From Sphingomonas sp. 37zxx (GTDB lineage: Bacteria > Pseudomonadota > Alphaproteobacteria > Sphingomonadales > Sphingomonadaceae), in the NCBI RefSeq assembly GCF_000786205.1, contig NZ_JROH01000006.1, forward strand, positions 1-64,000: a stretch of DNA of 64,000 nucleotides. The letters are read 5' to 3'. Position 1 is the stretch's first letter, and every line of letters starts with the position of its first letter. Positions 1-7,729 of this stretch are shown here, in pieces. The translations under genes and the position numbers were made by a program. The notes beneath the pieces were generated by a model. The model ran no database searches. It was given only the letters and a program-made list of their open reading frames with translations, and was not told the DNA's origin.

Positions 1-331
1 AAATGTCAAAATCAATCCACTAGGGCGCGCGGCGGGGTTGGGCAAGGCGGGGCAGCGGATGGCGGTGGCGGAAACGGCGTTTGGCGGGAGGGTGACCGAT
101 GCCCGGTGTTGGTGGTTCCTGGCGTCCGGAAAGCTACAAAAGCTACACTACGTACCCCCTGGATTCCCCTTTTCCGCGAAACGAAATGCGCCGCGGTGGA
201 GAATGAGCGAGGGGTGTTCATGTGGCATGCGTATCAAAACGGGGACTTGTAGGACAGCGAGCTTTGGTGAGCGTCGTCGGGATCGTGCCCGTTGGTCGCG
301 GTAATGGTTGGAATTGGAGGAAAGCAGGCTT
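1..331. other. intergenic stretch at window edge, nothing recognised
   Basis: Short reading frames occur on both strands, but none has a convincing ribosome-binding site, a biased third position or recognisable sequence. I see no RNA gene, repeat or terminator. The base composition looks more mixed than in the genes that follow. Confidence 0.5.
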
Positions 332-1048
332 TCAGCGCCCGGGTGGGGGCACAGTCAAGGCTGAACGCTTCGCCCGTTGCTCTGGCTCAAATCGGTGCCA
401 GTCGTCTTCGGTAGGCAGATCAGGTCCGGGAGCGAAACGCCGGATCGCGTTCAGCACCAGCAGCTTCACGCGATTATAGTGTGGGCTACAGTTCCCGATA
501 ACAGAGGTGACACGCGCGCCACGCACCCGCTCGAAGGCGGCTGGGGTACCGTCCAGACATTGATCGTCATCCCCCGGCCAACCATCAGTAAGGCGGTCGA
601 GCTCAGCCACCAGTCGTTGGTATGCGGCGGACGGAACACGAAACTTACGAGTGGAAACGGTCCCGCTATTGTTTGTCTTGTCGATCACGATCAGCGTGCC
701 GCTGGCGTATGGCGCTGCCGAGGGTAGCGAGACTGCGAGGGCATAGTCACTCGTGCCGAACGACGGCATGGCGACAAAGCGCAGGCCGTCGCCGTGGAGA
801 TCTCGCAACGGCGGCAGCTTTGCAAACAATTTGACGGCGGAACCGCGCACATACGGATCGCCATCCTCACGAACTGGAGTCGCCTGCGTGCGGCTATTGT
901 CGATCAGCTTGGCATCCAGCTCGCGGCTTTGGAGCCACTCCCGCCCGAGGATAGAGCCGACGATGACAAGTTCGATTACGATAATGGCGGTCGTCAGATA
1001 GCCTAGCCGATGAAGCCAGATGAGCCATCGAGAAGCTCTTGTCGCCAT
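332..1048 (-). CDS. hypothetical membrane-anchored protein
   Basis: I do not recognise a family. The 238-residue product has one N-terminal hydrophobic segment at about residues 14-37 after a basic leader, so it is probably anchored in the inner membrane with a soluble periplasmic part. That part has two well-separated cysteines (in D-D-Q-C and I-G-N-C). I start at the ATG at 1048, because AGG lies about 10 nt upstream; a TTG five codons earlier would overlap that site. The gene stands alone, and its codon use is less GC-biased than in the neighbours. That fits an accessory or recently acquired gene, but this is inference. Confidence 0.6.
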   Translation of the reverse strand: MATRASRWLIWLHRLGYLTTAIIVIELVIVGSILGREWLQSRELDAKLIDNSRTQATPVREDGDPYVRGSAVKLFAKLPPLRDLHGDGLRFVAMPSFGTSDYALAVSLPSAAPYASGTLIVIDKTNNSGTVSTRKFRVPSAAYQRLVAELDRLTDGWPGDDDQCLDGTPAAFERVRGARVTSVIGNCSPHYNRVKLLVLNAIRRFAPGPDLPTEDDWHRFEPEQRAKRSALTVPPPGR

Positions 1049-1195
1049 GCTCGTTATCCTCAAGCTTCCCTGATGGGGAAAATACGCTCCACTGCAACAA
1101 GCGCGGCCCTCGGCGACACAATAAAGTAAGGTGGCGCGTTTAAGAGGCCGACAGATTGAAGGCCCTGAACGTCCACCAGTGGGCGAAACAGCCCC

Positions 1196-1936
1196 CTACT
1201 TCGCCGCCCTTGCCGCTGCCACCGCCGCCTGCATCTGTTCGAGCGGGATCGCGCCGGCCAGCACGCGGTTGCCGATGACCCAGGCGGGGGTGCCGGTCAT
1301 GCCCAATTGTCCCGCGAGTGACAGGTTCTTCGACAATTCATCGGTCGCGCCCTTCGATCGCGCGAAGGCCTGGCCCGCCGCGCGGTCGAGTCCGGCGCGA
1401 GCAATCGCGGCGTCGATCGATTGCGGGGTCAGGCGGCCGGCGGCGAACAGCGCGTCGTGATAGGCGGCGAACTTGCCCTGCTTGGCGGCGGCCAGGCTCC
1501 ATTCGGAGGCGGTTCGGCTTTGCGCGCTCAGGATCGGCAGTTCGCGGAACACCACGCGCACCTTGGGATCGGCGGCGATCAGCCGGTCGAGTGCGGGCAG
1601 GCTGGCGCGGCAATAGCCACAGGCATAGTCCATATAGGCGACCACGGTGACGTCGGGGTTCCTGGCCCCCTTCCACGCATTACCGAACGGATCGACGATG
1701 CCGGCGCGGTTGGCCTGGACTACCTTGCCGGTCTCGCGGTCGCGCAGCCGGTCCATCGCCTGCGGGATGATTTCGGGGTTCGCCAGAATATAATCGCGCA
1801 CCGTCGCCTCGACCCCGGTGCGATCGGCACCGCCGGCAGCGGGCCGAACCGATGCATAGACCGCAGCGCCGACCAGCCCGGCAAAGATGAAGGCGACCGC
1901 CAGCAACACCGGGCTTCGCAACAAACGTTCGATCAT
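1196..1936 (-). CDS. DsbA-family thiol-disulfide oxidoreductase
   Basis: A 246-residue periplasmic thioredoxin-fold protein. Residues 5-30 form an uncleaved or signal hydrophobic segment. The redox motif C-G-Y-C is at 106-109, after the strand V-T-V-V-A-Y-M-D-Y, and the cis-proline loop T-G-T-P is at 214-217. The order and length match the DsbA/Com1-like group (PF01323), which usually oxidises or isomerises disulfides in exported proteins. The start ATG overlaps the stop of the upstream M48 protease by 4 nt (ATGA), so the two are translationally coupled and probably form an envelope-maintenance pair. The substrate cannot be inferred; a DsbC/G-like reductive role is possible. Confidence 0.88.
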   Translation of the reverse strand: MIERLLRSPVLLAVAFIFAGLVGAAVYASVRPAAGGADRTGVEATVRDYILANPEIIPQAMDRLRDRETGKVVQANRAGIVDPFGNAWKGARNPDVTVVAYMDYACGYCRASLPALDRLIAADPKVRVVFRELPILSAQSRTASEWSLAAAKQGKFAAYHDALFAAGRLTPQSIDAAIARAGLDRAAGQAFARSKGATDELSKNLSLAGQLGMTGTPAWVIGNRVLAGAIPLEQMQAAVAAARAAK

Positions 1937-3279
1937 CGACGGCGGCCCTTTTGGTTTTGCACCGCGAATTCGGCGGTCATCTGAATATCCTGGGCGCGGA
2001 TATAGTCGGGGGTATCGGGCGGCAACCCCGCCATCGCCGCGCGCGCGCTGATCAGCGCGCGCATCGGATCATTCGACAGGCTCGCCTGTTCGGCAGCGGC
2101 AAGCGCGGTGCGCGGGCCGTCGCCCTTGCGCTCATACACCACGCCCAATTGATACCAGGCAAACGGGTTGCGATCGTCGCGCGCCACCGCCTGGCGCAGC
2201 ACCTGTTCGGCCTCGGTCAGATGCTGCGGGTCTTCGGTCGCGATCAGCGCGTGGCCGAAGGTGGTGGCGATCAGCGGCTGGAAACGAGTCCGCGTCGTCG
2301 CCTCGCGCAGCGGGGCCAGCGCCTCGGCGGGCTTGCCCGATTCGAGCAGGATCTGGCCCTGTAGTTCCAGGAAATAGGGGTCGGTCGGCGCGAACTGCAC
2401 CAGCGCCGCCGCCTCCGCCGCCGCCTTGGCCGGATAGCCGGTGCGGTGATAGGCATAGGCGCGGGCATAGTGCGCGGGGATCGAATTGTCGGTGACCGGA
2501 TAGGCGCGCAGCGTCGCCGGCGCATCGTTGACATAGCCGCGAAGCTTGGCCTGCACCCGCTTGAACCGCGCCTGTAGATCGGCGTCGATCGGCGCGTTGA
2601 ACGCGGGCGCTGCCGACAAGTCGCCGGTCAGGTTGGCGATGCGCTGGCCCGACAGCGGATGGGTGCGCTGATAGCCGTTATTCTGCGGGATCGCGAGGCG
2701 GAACTCTTGATTCTGGAGCTTCTTGAAGAAATCGAGCATCCCGCGCCCGCTGATCTTGGCGGTATTCAGATAGCGCGCACCGGCAGCATCCGCCGCAGAT
2801 TCCTGCCCTCGTGAAAAGGCCAGGAAGCTGCCCATCGCCGCCTGTTGCCCCGCCGCCAGAATGCCGGCACCCGCTTCGCCAGCGCCCGCCGCGATCGCAG
2901 CGACGCCCAGCACCAGGCTGAGGATCGTCATCCCCATCGCCTCCTGCATCATCTGGCCCTGCAACGGCACATGCCCGCCGGTGACATGGCCAAGCTCGTG
3001 CGCGATGACGCCCTGCACTTCATTGGCGTTGTCGGCCGCGTTGATCAGGCCCGAATGGATATACACCGCCTGCCCGCCCGCGACGAAGGCATTGATCGAA
3101 CCATCGTTGATCAACACCATCCGCACGTTGCGCGGGTTCAGGTCGGCGGCCTCGATGATCGGGCGCGACATGTCGTTCAGCAGCGCCTCCGTCTCGGCGT
3201 CGCGAAGGATCGATTGCGCCGCAGCGGACTGCGCGGCCAGCAGAGAGGCAAGCGCGATAACGGGGAACAGGCGCTTCAT
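1933..3279 (-). CDS. M48 family metalloprotease with TPR region, BepA-like
   Basis: A 448-residue secreted protease. A signal peptide (M-K-R-L-F-P-V-I-A-L start, cleavage near A-A-A-Q at about 22) is followed by an M48 peptidase domain with the zinc motif H-E-L-G-H at 94-98. A C-terminal half of TPR-like helices runs from about 270 to 440. The layout matches BepA/YfgC, which degrades stalled outer-membrane proteins and assists LptD assembly. The start is at the ATG that begins the signal peptide; the frame is open 40 codons further upstream, but that stretch is not protein-like. It lies 95 bp after rne and overlaps the dsbA-like gene by 4 nt. Confidence 0.9.
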   Translation of the reverse strand: MKRLFPVIALASLLAAQSAAAQSILRDAETEALLNDMSRPIIEAADLNPRNVRMVLINDGSINAFVAGGQAVYIHSGLINAADNANEVQGVIAHELGHVTGGHVPLQGQMMQEAMGMTILSLVLGVAAIAAGAGEAGAGILAAGQQAAMGSFLAFSRGQESAADAAGARYLNTAKISGRGMLDFFKKLQNQEFRLAIPQNNGYQRTHPLSGQRIANLTGDLSAAPAFNAPIDADLQARFKRVQAKLRGYVNDAPATLRAYPVTDNSIPAHYARAYAYHRTGYPAKAAAEAAALVQFAPTDPYFLELQGQILLESGKPAEALAPLREATTRTRFQPLIATTFGHALIATEDPQHLTEAEQVLRQAVARDDRNPFAWYQLGVVYERKGDGPRTALAAAEQASLSNDPMRALISARAAMAGLPPDTPDYIRAQDIQMTAEFAVQNQKGRRR

Positions 3280-3374
3280 GGGTCGATATATCGGTGCTTT
3301 CGCCGCGCGGATCAACGGCCATGCGGCGAAAGGGGAGCCACACGCCATAGTGCGCGCGGCCCCCCGTTCCTGCC

Positions 3375-6182
3375 TCAGGCCCCGAAGGTGCGCTGCCACC
3401 AGCCGCGACGCGGCGAGCCGCTGCCGCCTTCTTCGTCGCCATCGGCGTCATCGGCGTCACTGCCGGCGCTGGCAGGAGCAGCCGGGGCGTCATCGGCCAC
3501 AGCGGCAACCCGCGACGCTGCTTCGGCCTCGACCGGGGCGTCCACCGCTGCCGGTGCGTCTTCGACCGCCTTTTTGCGGCGAGTGCGCTTTGGCTTTTCG
3601 GCTACCGGCTCGGCGACGACGGGTGCCGGCTCGGCCTCCACCGCTGCCGCATCGGCCTTTTTGCGGCGTGCGCGGCGCGGCTTGGGCGCAACCTCGTCGG
3701 CAGGTGCTTCCACCACCGGCTCGGCCTCGACGACCGGTTCGGCCACCGCTTCTTCCGCTTCAGCCTCTACCGGCACGTCGAGCGCGCTTGCCTTGCGGCG
3801 GCGGGTACGCCGTGGCTTTGTCGGGGCGGCTTCGGCCTCGGGCGTGTCGGCCTCGGGCTCGACCACCGGCATCGCGAAGGGCGCTGCGTCGCCAGCTTCG
3901 ATCACCAGCGGCTCGTCGTCGACAGCCTGTGCCTCGCCGCCGGTCGTCTCACCCGCATCGCGACGACCGCCGCGACGGCCACGCCGACGCCGCTTACCGC
4001 GCCGCTCGCCGCCGTCTTCGGGTTCGGGTTCAGCGCGTGGCGAATCGCCATCTGCCGGACCGTAAACGGCGCGATCCTCGTCCAGATCATCCTCCGACAC
4101 GGCGGCATCGGCCTGATCGGCTTCGCCGGCATCGGCGTCGCCATCGGCATCGGTTTCGGCATCGGTGACAGTCTCGCCTTCGACACCCCCCTGATCGTCC
4201 CTGGCCCGGCCACGCCGCCCGCGACGGCGACGGCGGCGACGACGTGCGCCATCCCCCTCGCCTTCACCCTCGGCCTCGCCTTCGGCGGCCTTGCGCTCGC
4301 GCGGACGGCGCGGCTCGACCACTTCGGCCTCGACCTCCTCCTCGATCTCGTCTTCTTCTTCCTCGATCTCAAAATCGTCTTCGGGCTCCTCGACCACCGG
4401 ATCGAAGCGCGGAGCATAGGCCGGCGGCGGGCCGCCCGCCTCCACCGTCATGCGCGCGCCCTCGATCTCGCCGTCCGACGTCACCTCGACGGTCACGCCA
4501 TAGCGTTCCTCGATCTCGGCAATGTCGCCGCGCTTCTTGTTGAGCACATAAAAGGCCGCTTCCTGGCTCGCGCGCAGCAACAACTGGCTGCCGCGACCGC
4601 GTGCCGCTTCGTCCTCGATCATCCGCAGCGCCGACAGGCCAGCCGACGATGCGGTCCGCACCAAGCCGGTGCCCTCGCAATGCGGACATTGGCGGGTCGA
4701 TGCTTCGAGCACGCCGGTGCGAAGCCGCTGGCGGCTCATTTCCATCAGCCCGAACGAGCTGATGCGACCGACCTGGATTCGCGCACGATCGTTCTTCAGC
4801 GCCTCTTTCATCGCCTTTTCGACCTTACGGACGTTCGATCCGTGATCCATGTCGATAAAGTCGATGACGACCAGACCCGCCATGTCGCGCAGCCGCAACT
4901 GGCGCGCAATTTCGGCGGCTGCTTCCAAATTGGTCGCGGTCGCGGTCTGCTCGATATTATGCTCGCGAGTCGAGCGACCGGAGTTGATGTCGATCGACAC
5001 CAACGCCTCGGTCGGGTTGATGACCAGATAGCCGCCCGATTTGAGCTGCACCACCGGATGGTACATCGCCGCCAGCTGATCCTCGACCTGATGGCGTTGG
5101 AACAGCGGCACCGCGTCCGAATAATGCTGCACCCGCCGCGCATGCGACGGCATCAGCAGCTTCATGAACTCCCTGGCCTGGCGATAGCCCTCCGGCCCCT
5201 CGACGATCACCTCGTCGATGTCCTTGTTATAGATGTCGCGGATCGCGCGCTTCATCAGATCGCTGTCGCCATAGACGAGCGCAGGAGCCGACGACTTCAG
5301 CGTCTCCTCGCGAATCCCGTCCCACAGCCGCGCGAGATAGTCGAAGTCGCGCTTGATCTCGACCTTGGTACGCTGCAGCCCGGCGGTGCGGACGATGCAA
5401 CCCATCGTCGACGGCAATTGCAGATCGGCCATGATCGACTTCAGCCGCTTGCGATCGCCGGCATTGCTGATCTTGCGGCTGATCCCGCCGCCATGCGCGG
5501 TGTTAGGCATCAGCACACAATAGCGCCCGGCGAGCGACAAATAGCTCGTCAGCGCAGCGCCCTTGTTGCCGCGTTCTTCCTTGACGACCTGTACCAGCAG
5601 CACCTGACGGCGGCGGATGACGTCCTGGATCTTGTAGCGGCGGCGCAGGTTCAGCCGGCGCTGGCGCAATGCCTCGACCGCTGGATCCTCGCTACCGCCC
5701 TTTTTGCGGCGGCGCGGCTGACCATCGCCATCGCCTTCGCCTTCGCCTTCGGACGCCTCGGCATCTTCATCGTCATGATGATCGTCGTCATCATCCGATC
5801 GCGCCTCGACCATTTCGACATCGCCATGATCGTCGTCATGATCGCCATCATCATCGTCATCATCGTCGGCGCGCAACGCAGCCTCTTCGGCGGCGTGCTC
5901 GGCCTCTTCGCGCAACAGCGCGTCGCGGTCTTCCTTGGGGATCTGATAATAATCGGGATGGATTTCGCTGAACGCCAGAAATCCGTGGCGATTGCCGCCG
6001 TAATCGACAAAAGCCGCCTGTAGCGACGGTTCGACACGGGTTACCTTGGCGAGATAGATATTGCCCTTGAGCTGCTTGCGCTCGGCACTCTCGAAATCAA
6101 ACTCCTCGATCCGGTTTCCCTTGACGACGGCAACGCGGGTTTCCTCCCGGTGGCGTGCGTCGATCAGCATACGCGTGGTCAT
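3375..6182 (-). CDS. rne: ribonuclease E (Rne/Rng family)
   Basis: The 935-residue endoribonuclease starts mRNA decay and matures rRNA and tRNA. The S1 RNA-binding domain begins at about residue 35 and is split by a very acidic, His-containing insertion at about 106-154. It resumes at about 185. Catalytic aspartates are D398 (S-I-D-I-N) and D441 (V-I-D-F-I-D), and the zinc-link C-P-H-C is at 499-502. After about 590 the protein is a long Arg/Glu/Ala-rich disordered tail, the usual scaffold for degradosome partners. The start is the ATG of M-T-T-R-M-L-I-D-A-R; the longer open frame upstream is not conserved-looking. It heads the minus-strand run rne, M48, dsbA-like. Confidence 0.96.
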   Translation of the reverse strand: MTTRMLIDARHREETRVAVVKGNRIEEFDFESAERKQLKGNIYLAKVTRVEPSLQAAFVDYGGNRHGFLAFSEIHPDYYQIPKEDRDALLREEAEHAAEEAALRADDDDDDDGDHDDDHGDVEMVEARSDDDDDHHDDEDAEASEGEGEGDGDGQPRRRKKGGSEDPAVEALRQRRLNLRRRYKIQDVIRRRQVLLVQVVKEERGNKGAALTSYLSLAGRYCVLMPNTAHGGGISRKISNAGDRKRLKSIMADLQLPSTMGCIVRTAGLQRTKVEIKRDFDYLARLWDGIREETLKSSAPALVYGDSDLMKRAIRDIYNKDIDEVIVEGPEGYRQAREFMKLLMPSHARRVQHYSDAVPLFQRHQVEDQLAAMYHPVVQLKSGGYLVINPTEALVSIDINSGRSTREHNIEQTATATNLEAAAEIARQLRLRDMAGLVVIDFIDMDHGSNVRKVEKAMKEALKNDRARIQVGRISSFGLMEMSRQRLRTGVLEASTRQCPHCEGTGLVRTASSAGLSALRMIEDEAARGRGSQLLLRASQEAAFYVLNKKRGDIAEIEERYGVTVEVTSDGEIEGARMTVEAGGPPPAYAPRFDPVVEEPEDDFEIEEEEDEIEEEVEAEVVEPRRPRERKAAEGEAEGEGEGDGARRRRRRRRGRRGRARDDQGGVEGETVTDAETDADGDADAGEADQADAAVSEDDLDEDRAVYGPADGDSPRAEPEPEDGGERRGKRRRRGRRGGRRDAGETTGGEAQAVDDEPLVIEAGDAAPFAMPVVEPEADTPEAEAAPTKPRRTRRRKASALDVPVEAEAEEAVAEPVVEAEPVVEAPADEVAPKPRRARRKKADAAAVEAEPAPVVAEPVAEKPKRTRRKKAVEDAPAAVDAPVEAEAASRVAAVADDAPAAPASAGSDADDADGDEEGGSGSPRRGWWQRTFGA

Positions 6183-6662
6183 TGATGTGTCTCCGCGCGC
6201 GCCGCGCGGGCCTGGCGGCCGGCAGTGGCGCGCGATCGTGATAGGCGGCTTCAGGGTCTTTCCCTGACCAAGCCGCGCGGTTTGGATGAAGTGCCTCTGC
6301 TGCGCAGACACGTCCGAGCACATGGCCCGGATACTTCGCGCCGGTCACGCACCCGCCGCTGTGCGCGGCGAGGGGATGCGTCGGATGCGAAAAGTGCCTC
6401 ATTTGCAGCGTCAACCTGGATATGCCGCGCCCCTCAAAACAACCGGGGACGGGCAAGGATACCGGTCTGGACGGTCACAAACGTGAAACATCCTTGCGGT
6501 TGGTATATGGTCTAGCATTGCATCGCTTGCGCATCAACTGGCAGCGACTTGGCAAGCGGCGACAACAACATGCTTACCACCGCCTTGACCGAACTGCTTC
6601 ATCATGGGGCAAAGCGCATTGGCCTACGCCGCTGACCCAGGGATCGGGAACAAGCTGCGCTT
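6183..6662. other. 480-bp divergent spacer between rne and the amidase gene
   Basis: No credible gene is present. Next to the rne start is a GC-rich self-complementary patch (CCGCGCGCGCCGCGCGG, about 6191-6207) that could fold in the rne leader. Both divergent promoters must lie here; a slightly AT-richer patch near 6495-6530 is the best place for them, but I cannot assign -35 or -10 boxes. Long rne leaders that mediate autoregulation are known in enterobacteria; whether that holds here is unknown. Confidence 0.4.
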
Positions 6663-7637
6663 ATGGTTTTACGCTGGACCTCCGCATATCGGGCACGGCA
6701 TAATCGCTGCGTGGGTTTATTCTTTGCGCTTCTGTTAGGCTGGTTCGGCGGCATGCCCGCCTGGGCGGGCGACGTGCGCGCCGCCGGGGTAAAGCGCGAC
6801 CGCGCCGCGCAGGAAGCGGGCGCGGGGCAAATGACCTTTGACTTTGCCCGCCGCCCCGAGCGCCCCGACGCCAATAAAGTGTCGATGCGAGTCCCCGCCG
6901 CGCGCAAGGCGCCGCCGCTGCCGCGCATCTATGGCGACGACGCCACCCGACCGCTGGTGGTGATCGACGCCGGGCATGGCGGCCATGATCCGGGCGCGAT
7001 TTCGAGCGAGACGGGCCTTCGCGAAAAAGACCTGACGCTCAAGACCGTGCTGGCGATCAAGGACCGCCTGCTCAAATCGGGCCGCGTCCGCGTGGCGCTG
7101 ACCCGCGAGACCGACAAGTTCCTGATCCTGCAGGAACGCTATGGCATTGCGCGGCGGCTGGGGGCGAGCCTGTTCATTTCGGTGCATTGCGACAGCGCCG
7201 GCAACCCGCTGGCGGCCGGGGCCACCGCCTATACCTTGTCCGAAGTCGCGTCGGATAAAGAGGCGGCGCGGCTGGCGGCGCGCGAAAACCGCGCCGATAT
7301 TCTGGCCGGCATCGACCTTGGCGATACCAGCACCGACATCTCGTCGCTGCTGATCGACCTGGCGCAGCGCGAAACGATGAACCGATCGGCCAGTTTCGCG
7401 CGGCTTTTGGGGCGCGAGGCCGAAGCGCTGATCCCGGTAAAACCGGGCTTTCATCGCATGGCGTCGCTGATGGTGCTCAAGGCCCCCGACATGCCGTCGG
7501 TGCTGTTCGAAACCGGGTATCTGTCGAACCAGCGCGATGCCGACTTCATCAACTCGCGCGAAGGCCGCGAGAAAATCGCCGAAAGCGTCACCCGCGCGAC
7601 CGAGATTTTCTTTGCCCGGCGGATGGCTACGCGCTGA
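6663..7637 (+). CDS. N-acetylmuramoyl-L-alanine amidase (Amidase_3)
   Basis: A periplasmic zinc hydrolase of 324 residues that cuts the stem peptide from N-acetylmuramic acid, as AmiA/B/C do during daughter-cell separation. The signal peptide is hydrophobic at about 17-33 and ends A-W-A/G-D. The catalytic domain starts at about 97. Zinc ligands fit H105 (D-A-G-H-G-G), E121 (G-L-R-E-K) and H175 (S-V-H-C-D); the catalytic glutamate fits E283 (F-E-T-G-Y-L-S-N). No AMIN domain is seen. The upstream ribosome-binding site is weak. PBP1A follows 92 bp later, so peptidoglycan cleavage and synthesis genes are paired. Confidence 0.93.
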   Translation: MVLRWTSAYRARHNRCVGLFFALLLGWFGGMPAWAGDVRAAGVKRDRAAQEAGAGQMTFDFARRPERPDANKVSMRVPAARKAPPLPRIYGDDATRPLVVIDAGHGGHDPGAISSETGLREKDLTLKTVLAIKDRLLKSGRVRVALTRETDKFLILQERYGIARRLGASLFISVHCDSAGNPLAAGATAYTLSEVASDKEAARLAARENRADILAGIDLGDTSTDISSLLIDLAQRETMNRSASFARLLGREAEALIPVKPGFHRMASLMVLKAPDMPSVLFETGYLSNQRDADFINSREGREKIAESVTRATEIFFARRMATR

Positions 7638-7729
7638 CCGCGCATCACGCCGCCATCGGGGCTGGCACCGGGCTTGCCGCCCGGCACCCCATTTCCATCC
7701 CCCGGTGCTTGGGCTAAACCGCGCCGACC

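Noticed and set aside
5721..5900. GATGAC-type short repeats as a possible CRISPR or tandem array
   Set aside because: They are irregular codons for Asp, Glu and His within the RNase E frame, with no spacer pattern.
4680..6023. A 447-codon frame on the plus strand opposite rne
   Set aside because: An antisense shadow of RNase E; the hydrophobic Ile/Val run comes from the complement of the GATGAC acidic tract.
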